Assembly: GCA_013213875.1 (NCBI GenBank)
Contig: JABSSV010000224.1
Span: 1-8,935 of the forward strand
Length of the DNA stretch: 8,935 bases
From: Lysobacterales bacterium
GTDB lineage: Bacteria; Pseudomonadota; Gammaproteobacteria; Xanthomonadales; SZUA-36
Direction of reading: 5' to 3'
Shown here: piece after piece, positions 1 to 6,302 of the stretch
How positions within the stretch are numbered: the stretch's first letter is position 1
Layout of the letters: every line of letters begins with the position of its first letter
Notes under the pieces: model-generated
What the model saw: the letters and a program-made list of their open reading frames with translations, nothing else
Told to the model about the DNA's origin: nothing
The model's database searches: none
Made by a program: the position numbers and the translations under genes

Positions 1-310
1 CGGTACCGTCGGCCAGAACCAGCCGCGCCGCGTCGGATTTCACCTGCAAGCGCCAGGCGCCGGCACCCAGCGCGCCCCGGAAGCGGAGATCGCTGGCTGC
101 GGATCGCTGCACCCAGTCCAGACGCCCGGAACCGCCCTCATCGCCCTGGCGAAGACCTAGGCGGCCCGTGAAAGACCAGTCGGAAAGACTGCCCAGCAGC
201 GCCGCACGCTCTCGATAGGCCGCATCCGGCATGGTCAGATCCGGTGCCCGGGGCAGGGGCGCCGCACAGCCCGCCAACAGGAGCACGAGCAGCCCGGCCA
301 GTCGCTTCAA
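1..310 (-). CDS. lolB: LolB, outer-membrane lipoprotein receptor (3' end outside window)
   Basis: LolB is an outer-membrane-anchored lipoprotein that takes mature lipoproteins from the periplasmic carrier LolA and inserts them into the outer membrane. About 103 residues are visible. The start is a TTG whose last two bases lie in the stop of the preceding gene; from it the protein has a basic n-region (KRL), a leucine-rich core and a lipobox LAGC with the lipidated Cys at residue 15. The +2 residue is Ala, so it is not retained in the inner membrane. The mature part shows the LolB signature: W45, FTGRLGLRQ at 47-55, GG at 59-60, and the LRFRGALG stretch around 75-82. E. coli LolB is about 207 residues, so roughly half is missing at the left edge. 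Gene order TPR lipoprotein-lolB divergent from hemA matches Pseudomonas. The alternative is a later start, but no other start keeps the full signal peptide. Confidence 0.92.
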   Translation of the reverse strand, partial: MKRLAGLLVLLLAGCAAPLPRAPDLTMPDAAYRERAALLGSLSDWSFTGRLGLRQGDEGGSGRLDWVQRSAASDLRFRGALGAGAWRLQVKSDAARLVLADGT

Positions 311-2055
311 GGGCGCACACCGAAACGTTGCATGGTATCCAACAGGGTCTGATTGCCCGGCTCTATGCGCATTCCTTCATTCCAGACCTGGCGCGCCCGA
401 CCGGTATCGCCCAGCACCCAGATCACCTCGCCCAGATGCGCGGCAATCTCTGCATTGCGATCACGGAGAAACGCTTGCTCAAGATAGCGCCTTGCTTCCT
501 CGAAACGCCCCATGCGGTAAGCAATCCAGCCCATGGAATCGATAATGGCCGCATCCTCCGGCTCCAGCGCATAGGCCCTCTGGATCAGGCCCTCGGCCTC
601 TTCCAGGCGGGAGGTCCGATCCGCAAGGGTGTAGCCCAGCGCATTCAGCGCCGCCGCATTGGAAGGCTCCAGGGCCAGCACGGCGCGCAGATCCGTTTCT
701 GCCGTATCTATCTGATCGAGCCCTACGGCGATTAGGGATCGCATATACAGGAGGCGGGTATTGTCCGGAAATTCGTTGAGAGCGCCCGTGAGCGTATCGA
801 ATGCCTCTTGCCCTCGATCCGCCTCCAGCAGAAGGTTGGCCTCAACCAGCAGGGTCTCCAGTTTCACAGTCTGGCCGCCGCTGTTGCGGGCAAATAGGAG
901 CACCTGACGCGCCTCCTCCATGCGCCCGCTGCTGGCCAGCAGACTGGCGCGCCGCAGCGTCGCCGGCAGCGCCTGATCGGTGCCCTCAAGCTTTTCATAC
1001 CAGCTGATAGCGTCATCAGTCAGACCCAGAGCCTCCGCACTACGCGCCGCTTGCAGCGCCTGCTCCACCGGATCACCGTAGGGCATGCGGCCAAAGTCCT
1101 CGAACAGGCTCAACGCCAGTGCCCGCTTGCCTGACTCAACGGCAAAGCCGATGCGCGTAAAGCGATTGGTCGGCGTGTCCGGTAGCACCGATAGAACGTC
1201 ATTGGCCTCATCCAGATTGCCGTTCTGACGCAGCAACTCTGCATAGGAAAGCGCCAGCGTGCGCTGGGTCGGATCCAGACGCCAGGCCGATTCGAAATAG
1301 TTCAGCGCCGCGGCGGAATCCTCCGCGTTGAGCGCCACGCGGCCGGCCCACATACGCAGGGCAATCTCCTGAGGTGCCAGCGTCACGGCCTGGTCCGCCA
1401 GCGCCATGGCCTCATCAAAGCGCCCCGTGCGGGCTATCACCTGAGACTGGACCAGCAATGCATAGGCGTTGTCACCGGCCTGACCCTGCTCGATCAGCCG
1501 CGTCACCATGGTCACTGCGCGCTCTGCATCCGGCCCAACCATCAACAGCCCACCCAGGTCCTCCCAGCCATCCCAGGTCTCCTCACGCTGCAGGCCTAGC
1601 AGTTCTGCAAGCTGCACCTCCGCCAGCGCATAGTCGCCGCCAACCAGTGACGTTCGCGCTGCCGTTCGACGCGCCTGAACATTGTCCGGATCTAGCACGG
1701 TCCAGCGATCCGCCGCCATGGCAGCTGCTTGCCACATGCGCGCCGAAATGGCGACCTCCGTGGCGCGCCGGGCGATCGCCGGATCAGAAGAAAGCAGCGC
1801 GGCCTCAACATATTCGGCCGCGGATTTTTCCAGGTCGCCATCGGTACCAAATACCTCCGCCGACCAAACCTTGAAGGCAATCTGGTCATCCGCATCACCG
1901 CTGATAACGGACGCGGGCGCGGGCGGGATATCCGCCGGCGCCGCAGCCTCTGACGGTGTGGATACGGACGGCTGCTGCGCCTGCTGTGAGGCGCAGGCAG
2001 ACAGGAGCAAAATGGCCGGAAGCGCGATCAGGTGCATACGTCCGCGTGGATTCAT
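307..2055 (-). CDS. lbcA: LbcA-like TPR-repeat outer-membrane lipoprotein
   Basis: This is a 582-residue lipoprotein made almost wholly of helical repeats. The N-terminus (MNPRGRMHL then an Ala/Leu core) ends in a lipobox LSAC with Cys21, followed by Ala, which predicts outer-membrane sorting. A Pro/Ala/Ser-rich linker covers about residues 22-52. From about 55 to 570 come repeated TPR-like helix pairs; the clearest are near 474-505 (EEAEGLIQRAYALEP) and 506-537 (GRFEEARRYLEQAF). In Pseudomonas aeruginosa the gene in this exact place, between hemA and lolB, encodes LbcA. LbcA binds the periplasmic carboxyl-terminal protease CtpA and is needed for it to degrade peptidoglycan hydrolases. The assignment rests on architecture, length and synteny and is not proven. 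I chose the ATG at 2055; an upstream in-frame ATG at 2112 would bury the signal peptide, and an ATG at 2037 is also possible. No strong Shine-Dalgarno is visible. lolB overlaps its stop, so the two are probably translationally coupled. Confidence 0.8.
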   Translation of the reverse strand: MNPRGRMHLIALPAILLLSACASQQAQQPSVSTPSEAAAPADIPPAPASVISGDADDQIAFKVWSAEVFGTDGDLEKSAAEYVEAALLSSDPAIARRATEVAISARMWQAAAMAADRWTVLDPDNVQARRTAARTSLVGGDYALAEVQLAELLGLQREETWDGWEDLGGLLMVGPDAERAVTMVTRLIEQGQAGDNAYALLVQSQVIARTGRFDEAMALADQAVTLAPQEIALRMWAGRVALNAEDSAAALNYFESAWRLDPTQRTLALSYAELLRQNGNLDEANDVLSVLPDTPTNRFTRIGFAVESGKRALALSLFEDFGRMPYGDPVEQALQAARSAEALGLTDDAISWYEKLEGTDQALPATLRRASLLASSGRMEEARQVLLFARNSGGQTVKLETLLVEANLLLEADRGQEAFDTLTGALNEFPDNTRLLYMRSLIAVGLDQIDTAETDLRAVLALEPSNAAALNALGYTLADRTSRLEEAEGLIQRAYALEPEDAAIIDSMGWIAYRMGRFEEARRYLEQAFLRDRNAEIAAHLGEVIWVLGDTGRARQVWNEGMRIEPGNQTLLDTMQRFGVRP

Positions 2056-2083
2056 GAAACAATACCGTGTGAGCTGGTCTGCA

Positions 2084-2112
2084 AGGATACTGTTTTGGCT
2101 GTGTTGAACCAA
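2084..2112 (-). promoter_or_regulatory. Weak candidate sigma70 promoter for the lbcA-lolB unit
   Basis: Reading the minus strand, TTGGTT (2107-2112) and TATCCT (2084-2089) are separated by 17 bases. The -35 box matches the consensus at 3 of 6 positions and the -10 box at 4 of 6. Transcription would begin some 20 bases upstream of the ATG at 2055. The spacing and position are right, but the boxes are poor matches, so this is only a candidate. Confidence 0.25.
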
Positions 2113-2144
2113 TCCCGATATTTTCTGAGCCGGTACGTGCCCGC

Positions 2145-2173
2145 TTGATATTCCCCACCCCCGACCTCAAAAT
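2145..2173 (+). promoter_or_regulatory. Candidate sigma70 promoter for hemA-prfA
   Basis: TTGATA (2145-2150) and CAAAAT (2168-2173) are spaced by exactly 17 bases. The -35 box matches at 5 of 6 positions and the -10 at 4 of 6. A start near 2180 would leave a leader of only about 20-25 bases before the hemA ATG at 2203. The whole non-coding stretch 2056-2202 must also serve the divergent lbcA unit. No hairpin-plus-T-run terminator or recognisable riboswitch is seen in it. Confidence 0.4.
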
Positions 2174-2202
2174 CCCAACACGCCGCGCACGCTAAACGCT
2201 TC

Positions 2203-3495
2203 ATGCCCATTCTCGCTCTTGGAATCAGTCACCACACCGCACCGCTCGCCCTGCGCGAGAGGATGGCGATCGCGCGCGATCAGTACGCGGATCACGTGCA
2301 CCAGGTGCGACAGACCGCGGGTCTGGAAGAGGCCGTAGTGGTCAGCACCTGCAACCGGACGGAGCTCTATGCCTTTGGTCCTGTGGACGCGCTGGATCGT
2401 GCCGCCGAGTGGCTGTTCCGCTCCGGCGAATTGGAAGCCGAACAGGCGGCAACGCATAGCTATCGCCACGAAGGTGAGGCCGCGGTCGAGCATCTGTTTC
2501 GCGTGGCCTGCGGCCTGGATTCACTGGTACTGGGCGAACCGCAGATTCTGGGACAGCTCAAGGAAGCCTGGGGCGCGGCCCGTGAGGCTGACGGCGTCGG
2601 CAAGATCATGGACCGTCTGTTCCAACGCGCCTTTGCCGTGAGCAAGCAGGTTCGTACCCGGACCGGCATTAACGATCATCCGGTCTCCGTGGCCTATATC
2701 ACCGCCATTCTTGCGCGCCAGATCTTTGGCAAGCTGGAGCAGAAAACCATCCTGCTGGTGGGTGCGGGCGAGATGATAACGCTCTGCGCCCAGCACTTTC
2801 AGCAGCAGGGCGTGGGTAAGCTCATGATCGCCAATCGCAGCCCCGAGCGCGCGCAGGAACTGGCCGCCAGTCTTGAGGCAACCGCCATGGGACTCGACCA
2901 GCTGCCGGCACAGCTGCCGGAAGCCGATGTGGTGATCAGCTCTACCGCAGCCAGTGAGCCGGTAATCGCACTGGACACGGTCGAGGCAGCGATCAAGATC
3001 CGCAAGCATGATCCGGTGTTCATGGTAGATCTGGGCGTGCCCCGCGACATGGATCCGCGCATTGCCGAACTCAACGATGTCTACCTGTACACCATCGATG
3101 ACCTGCGCCAGGTCGCTGATGAAAGCCTGAACCGGCGCCAGCGCGCGGCGCGCGAGGCCGAGAGCACGATCAGCAGCGAAGTCAACGGCTATCTGCGCTG
3201 GCTACGGGGTGCACGGGCCGCGGACAGCCTGCGCCTGCTGCGCCAGCAGGCAGAACTGAACAACGCCACCCTGACGGAACGGGCGCTGCGCCAACTGCGC
3301 GCCGGCGGCGACGCGGAAGCGATTATCCAGCAGCTGGGCCATGGGCTGACCCAGCGCATGCTGCACGGGCCCAGCACGCGACTGCGTCAGGCAGCGGAAG
3401 AACAGGAAGATGCCATCCTCCGCGCAGCCGCCTGGCTGTTTGAGACGCCTGATGAGGAGCCGGCGCAAACGCCGGATGAGGAAGAAGACGCGTGA
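2203..3495 (+). CDS. hemA: Glutamyl-tRNA reductase HemA
   Basis: HemA reduces the glutamate of charged Glu-tRNA to glutamate-1-semialdehyde with NADPH, the first committed step of C5-pathway tetrapyrrole (haem) synthesis in the cytosol. The 430-residue protein has the full family layout. The N-terminal catalytic domain carries the active-site Cys50 in STCNRTE and the GEPQILGQ signature at 111-118. The Rossmann domain has the glycine motif VGAGEM around 186-191. A C-terminal helical dimerisation region follows. The start is the ATG giving the usual MxILALGxxH N-terminus. No Shine-Dalgarno is visible upstream of it (the preceding bases are GCTAAACGCTTC). It lacks the Lys residues after Met that mark the Lon/Clp degron of enteric HemA, so haem-controlled turnover by that route is not evident. 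The C-terminus carries an extra acidic tail with the repeat TPDEE. It is the first gene of the hemA-prfA-phosphatase operon. Confidence 0.98.
   Translation: MPILALGISHHTAPLALRERMAIARDQYADHVHQVRQTAGLEEAVVVSTCNRTELYAFGPVDALDRAAEWLFRSGELEAEQAATHSYRHEGEAAVEHLFRVACGLDSLVLGEPQILGQLKEAWGAAREADGVGKIMDRLFQRAFAVSKQVRTRTGINDHPVSVAYITAILARQIFGKLEQKTILLVGAGEMITLCAQHFQQQGVGKLMIANRSPERAQELAASLEATAMGLDQLPAQLPEADVVISSTAASEPVIALDTVEAAIKIRKHDPVFMVDLGVPRDMDPRIAELNDVYLYTIDDLRQVADESLNRRQRAAREAESTISSEVNGYLRWLRGARAADSLRLLRQQAELNNATLTERALRQLRAGGDAEAIIQQLGHGLTQRMLHGPSTRLRQAAEEQEDAILRAAAWLFETPDEEPAQTPDEEEDA
3445..3482 (+). repeat. 14-bp direct repeat in the hemA acidic tail, spanning the prfA Shine-Dalgarno
   Basis: Two 14-base copies lie at 3445-3458 and 3469-3482, 24 bases apart start to start, and differ at one position (ACGCCTGATGAGGA and ACGCCGGATGAGGA). 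They encode TPDEE twice at the end of HemA. The GAGGA of the second copy (3478-3482) sits 9 bases before the prfA GTG and is probably its ribosome binding site. The repeat looks like a small in-frame duplication. Confidence 0.7.
3478..3482 (+). promoter_or_regulatory. Ribosome binding site of prfA
   Basis: GAGGA lies 9 bases upstream of the GTG at 3492. It supports the GTG start that overlaps the hemA stop codon over the intragenic alternatives. Confidence 0.6.
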
Positions 3496-4586
3496 AAGAT
3501 TCGATCCACCAGCGCCTAGCCCAGGTGGCTGGCCGCTTTGAAGAAGTCGGCCTGCTATTGTCCCAACCTGAGGTCATGGCGGACCAGAACCGCTTTCGCG
3601 ACCTGTCGCGGGAATACGCGCAGCTGGAACCGGTGGTTGGCACCTACCATCGCTGGCAGGCGGCGGTCGATACGGTGACCACGGCGGAAGAGATTTTGCG
3701 GGAATCTGCCGATGATGCGGAGATGCGCGCCATGGCGACGGAAGAACTGGAGAGCGCCACCGGTGACCGCGATGCGCTGGAGGGTGAACTGCAATTGTTG
3801 CTGCTCCCGCGCGATCCGGATGACGACAAGAACCTGTTTCTGGAAATCCGCGCCGGTACCGGCGGCGATGAGGCAGCCCTGTTTGCCGCCGATCTGCTGC
3901 GCATGTACACGCGCTATGCCGAGCAGCGTGGCTGGCGGGTCGAGCTGATGAGCGAGAACGCCAATGATCTGGGCGGCTACAAGGAGGTGGTCGCGCGCGT
4001 GGCCGGTGAAGGCGCCTATGCGCGCTTGAAGTTTGAATCCGGCACCCATCGCGTTCAGCGCGTGCCGGAAACCGAATCCCAGGGCCGCATCCACACCTCG
4101 GCCTGCACCGTGGCCATTTTGCCCGAGCAGGAAGCGGTCGATAGCGTCAGCATCAATCCGGCGGAGCTGCGAATCGACACCTTCCGCGCCTCCGGGGCCG
4201 GCGGTCAGCATGTCAACACCACCGATTCAGCCATCCGCATCACCCATCTGCCCAGCGGCACGGTGGTGGAATGTCAGGATGAACGATCGCAGCATAAGAA
4301 CAAGGCGCGGGCACTGTCCTTGCTGCAGTCACGCCTGTTGGAAACCGCCCGCGGTCAGCAGGCCGCTGAGCAGGCCGAATCACGTCGGCTGCAGGTTGGC
4401 AGTGGTGATCGCTCCCAGCGCATCCGCACCTACAACTATCCGCAGGGCCGCATTACCGATCATCGCATTGCCCTGACCCTTTACAAGCTGGACGATGTGT
4501 TGGCGGGCAATCTGGATGCCCTGCTGGATCCGCTGCTACAGGAACATCAGGCCGATCTGCTGGCCGAGGCTGACGGCGCGCAGTGA
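3492..4586 (+). CDS. prfA: Peptide chain release factor 1 (RF1)
   Basis: RF1 recognises UAA and UAG stop codons in the ribosomal A site and triggers peptide release. The 364-residue length fits the family (E. coli 360). The codon-recognition tripeptide appears as Pro-Glu-Thr at 192-194 within RVPETESQGRIHTS; this PxT form marks RF1 as opposed to the SPF of RF2. The catalytic GGQ is at 237-239 in SGAGGQHVN, and the Gln is the usual methylation target of PrmC. The N-terminal about 100 residues form the helical domain 1, and the basic RSQHKNKARA segment is near 265-274. Translation starts at GTG, whose TG with the next A forms the hemA stop (GTGA overlap), implying coupling. The following gene starts with the same GTGA arrangement. 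In many gammaproteobacteria prmC follows directly; here it does not. Confidence 0.98.
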   Translation: MKDSIHQRLAQVAGRFEEVGLLLSQPEVMADQNRFRDLSREYAQLEPVVGTYHRWQAAVDTVTTAEEILRESADDAEMRAMATEELESATGDRDALEGELQLLLLPRDPDDDKNLFLEIRAGTGGDEAALFAADLLRMYTRYAEQRGWRVELMSENANDLGGYKEVVARVAGEGAYARLKFESGTHRVQRVPETESQGRIHTSACTVAILPEQEAVDSVSINPAELRIDTFRASGAGGQHVNTTDSAIRITHLPSGTVVECQDERSQHKNKARALSLLQSRLLETARGQQAAEQAESRRLQVGSGDRSQRIRTYNYPQGRITDHRIALTLYKLDDVLAGNLDALLDPLLQEHQADLLAEADGAQ

Positions 4587-5092
4587 ACCGTTTGCCGGCA
4601 GCGCTGCTGCTGACGGGCACCCTGCTGCTGATGTGGCAATCCGCGCGGGCAAGGGAAACGGCAACAGCCCCAGACTTCACGTTACTGCTGCTGCGGCATG
4701 CGGAAAAGGAAACCGGGCCTGACCCGGCACTCAGCGCGCGCGGCAAGGCGCGCGCGCAGCAACTGGCCAGTGAGCTGGCGCTGGCGCCGGTTCAAGCGGT
4801 TTGGAGTACCGATACACGCAGAACGCGAGCGACCGCCGCACCGCTGGTTCAAAAACTGCAGCTGCCACTACAGATCTATCAGGGCTCGGAGTTGCAAAGG
4901 TTCGCGCGCAGGCTACTGAGTGATGGCAGCAATGCCGTAGTACTTGGCCACAGCAACACCACGCCGGAACTGGCCGCGCTCCTGTGCCAGTGCAACACAC
5001 CCGCCATTAGCGAAACAGACTACGACTGGATCTATCAGCTTGAGGTGCGAGCAGACACGGTGCGCTTCAGCCGTTATCGGCAGACACGCTAG
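4583..5092 (+). CDS. Exported SixA-like histidine phosphatase family protein
   Basis: This 169-residue protein belongs to the histidine phosphatase superfamily (branch 1, small SixA/Ais-like members). The catalytic RHAE motif is at 38-41 with the phospho-accepting His39. DPALSARGKARAQQL (47-61) is the usual substrate-pocket helix, STDTRRTRATA (75-85) supplies further conserved Arg residues, and the second catalytic His123 sits in LGHSNTTPEL. An N-terminal hydrophobic segment with a plausible cleavage after ARA (about residue 23) predicts export, so unlike cytosolic SixA it probably acts in the periplasm. Its substrate is unknown. It starts at a GTG overlapping the prfA stop by four bases; only a weak GAGG lies farther upstream, so coupling to prfA is likely. 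Its last eight codons overlap the convergent DUF4105 gene by 26 bases. Nothing in it suggests a role in peptide release. Confidence 0.85.
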   Translation: MNRLPAALLLTGTLLLMWQSARARETATAPDFTLLLLRHAEKETGPDPALSARGKARAQQLASELALAPVQAVWSTDTRRTRATAAPLVQKLQLPLQIYQGSELQRFARRLLSDGSNAVVLGHSNTTPELAALLCQCNTPAISETDYDWIYQLEVRADTVRFSRYRQTR

Positions 5093-6302
5093 GAACGCTG
5101 GGCCGCAGCCCCTGCCAGAGCAGCAGCGCAACAATCAGGTTCAGGGGCCCCACCAGCACCAGCATGTCATCCATATACTGACCGGACGGCCAGGCCACCA
5201 TGGCCACGGCTGCGATGAGACCAAGCAGCATCAGCACCGCCACCATGCGTCGCAGAGGCGGCAGAAAAGCCAGCAACCAGAGCGGGTTGCAGAGCAGCAG
5301 GTTGGCATTATGCTGAGAGAAAGCGTGATCGGTGAAGAACCACAGGAACGTCAGTCCCAGCCCCAGCATGCCGCTTATGAACAACCAGGAAAACACGCCC
5401 GCCAAGGTCAGCGCCGGCGGCAAGCGCCGCATGGCCATGGAGCCCAGCAGCAGAAAGATCAACAGCAAGCCAACCCCGGCAAAGAGCGGCCAGGTGATAC
5501 CGGCCTGCATGGGTACAGCCGTCACCGTGCCCGCAGACAGCAGCAAATCCTCGCTGACCAGAGCTTGCCCGCCGCGCTGCAGCGGCATCAGGCTGTTGGC
5601 CAGCACCGCCGGCAGGAACATCTCAGCCCACCGGTCAATCGGCGCATCCACCGGTCGGCCCAGACCCAGCTCAAGCCCCAGATAGTAGAGCGGCGAATTC
5701 TGCGTACTTCGCCGCGTATGCTGGCGGAAATTCTGCCGTGCAGGCGCGTTGATAAAGCGCGCAGCCAGCGCACCGTTCAGTGCCAGGTCCAAGGTGTCAC
5801 GCAGTTGCGTTGAACAATTATTTAAATAGTAGTCGTAGAGGTAGCTGCGATTGGCCGGTGCGGTCAAATGCAGCAGATGCGCCTTGAGCACAAGAAATTC
5901 ATCGGCACTCAGGTTCAAGCGCTGCGCACGAATGGATCGACCTTCCCGCTGGTAGGCTGCCAGCTCATCGCGCACATCCACAGCCGCTGCGAAATACTGC
6001 AGCCGGCCACGCAGGAAGTTACTCAGGAAGCCGGCCTGATCGAAATCGAAAAAGCCGAAATTAAAGGCATGATCAAGACCATCCGGCTCACGCAGCCAGA
6101 TAGCGTTGTGGCCAAACCGCTGCCAATAGGTGGTGCCCGGGCCGTAGGTCAACAGCCAGACCTCCTGCTGCGCCGGTGCCGGCAACACCGGCTCAGACTC
6201 GACTTGAGCCCATGCGGGTGCGGCCAGCAGCCATGCCAGAAGGCATAGCGCCAGCAGTCTTGCGGCGAGGGGCTTAGCCTGCTGCAACGCCGCTTTGGAC
6301 AT
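5067..6302 (-). CDS. DUF4105 (Lnb-type) exported-domain membrane protein, possible lipoprotein N-acyltransferase
   Basis: The predicted product is 411 residues. It starts at the ATG at 6302 with a basic n-region, a Leu/Ala core and a likely cleavage or anchor end at AWA|Q (about 32). Residues 45-240 form the DUF4105 domain, the Lnb N-terminal periplasmic domain of Pfam. Conserved marks are YGPGTTYWQRFGHNAIW with His65, FNFGFFDFD (80-88), and YYLNNCSTQLRD with Cys163, a candidate papain-like His/Cys pair. From about 270 to 396 there are roughly five membrane segments, with a conserved-looking FTDH...HNANLLL..NPLWL stretch at 323-343. In Bacteroides an enzyme of this family (Lnb) N-acylates lipoproteins. 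Here the gene follows corC with a 29-base overlap, the slot usually held by lnt. That supports but does not prove the same role, since DUF4105 proteins also occur in genomes that keep Lnt. An in-frame ATG at 6356 exists but would spoil the signal peptide. The 3' end overlaps the convergent phosphatase gene. Confidence 0.85.
   Translation of the reverse strand: MSKAALQQAKPLAARLLALCLLAWLLAAPAWAQVESEPVLPAPAQQEVWLLTYGPGTTYWQRFGHNAIWLREPDGLDHAFNFGFFDFDQAGFLSNFLRGRLQYFAAAVDVRDELAAYQREGRSIRAQRLNLSADEFLVLKAHLLHLTAPANRSYLYDYYLNNCSTQLRDTLDLALNGALAARFINAPARQNFRQHTRRSTQNSPLYYLGLELGLGRPVDAPIDRWAEMFLPAVLANSLMPLQRGGQALVSEDLLLSAGTVTAVPMQAGITWPLFAGVGLLLIFLLLGSMAMRRLPPALTLAGVFSWLFISGMLGLGLTFLWFFTDHAFSQHNANLLLCNPLWLLAFLPPLRRMVAVLMLLGLIAAVAMVAWPSGQYMDDMLVLVGPLNLIVALLLWQGLRPSVPSVSADNG

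Noticed and set aside
138..320. Minus-strand 60-codon frame at the left edge starting with ATG
   Set aside because: It is out of frame with lolB, which begins at the TTG at 310 and has a lipobox and LolB motifs through to the edge.
2900..2922. Short direct repeat CAGCTGCCGG, twice, within hemA
   Set aside because: It encodes QLPAQLPE in the Rossmann domain and is explained by codon choice; nothing suggests a separate function.
3555..4211. Minus-strand open frame of 218 codons inside prfA
   Set aside because: It is antisense to the conserved RF1 gene, and the translation shows no domain or plausible start context.
4944..5813. Long plus-strand open frame of 289 codons opposite the DUF4105 gene
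   Set aside because: Its product is low-complexity, rich in Gln, His and Arg, without any recognisable motif. It lies antisense to a well-supported membrane protein gene, so it is a composition artefact of GC-rich DNA.
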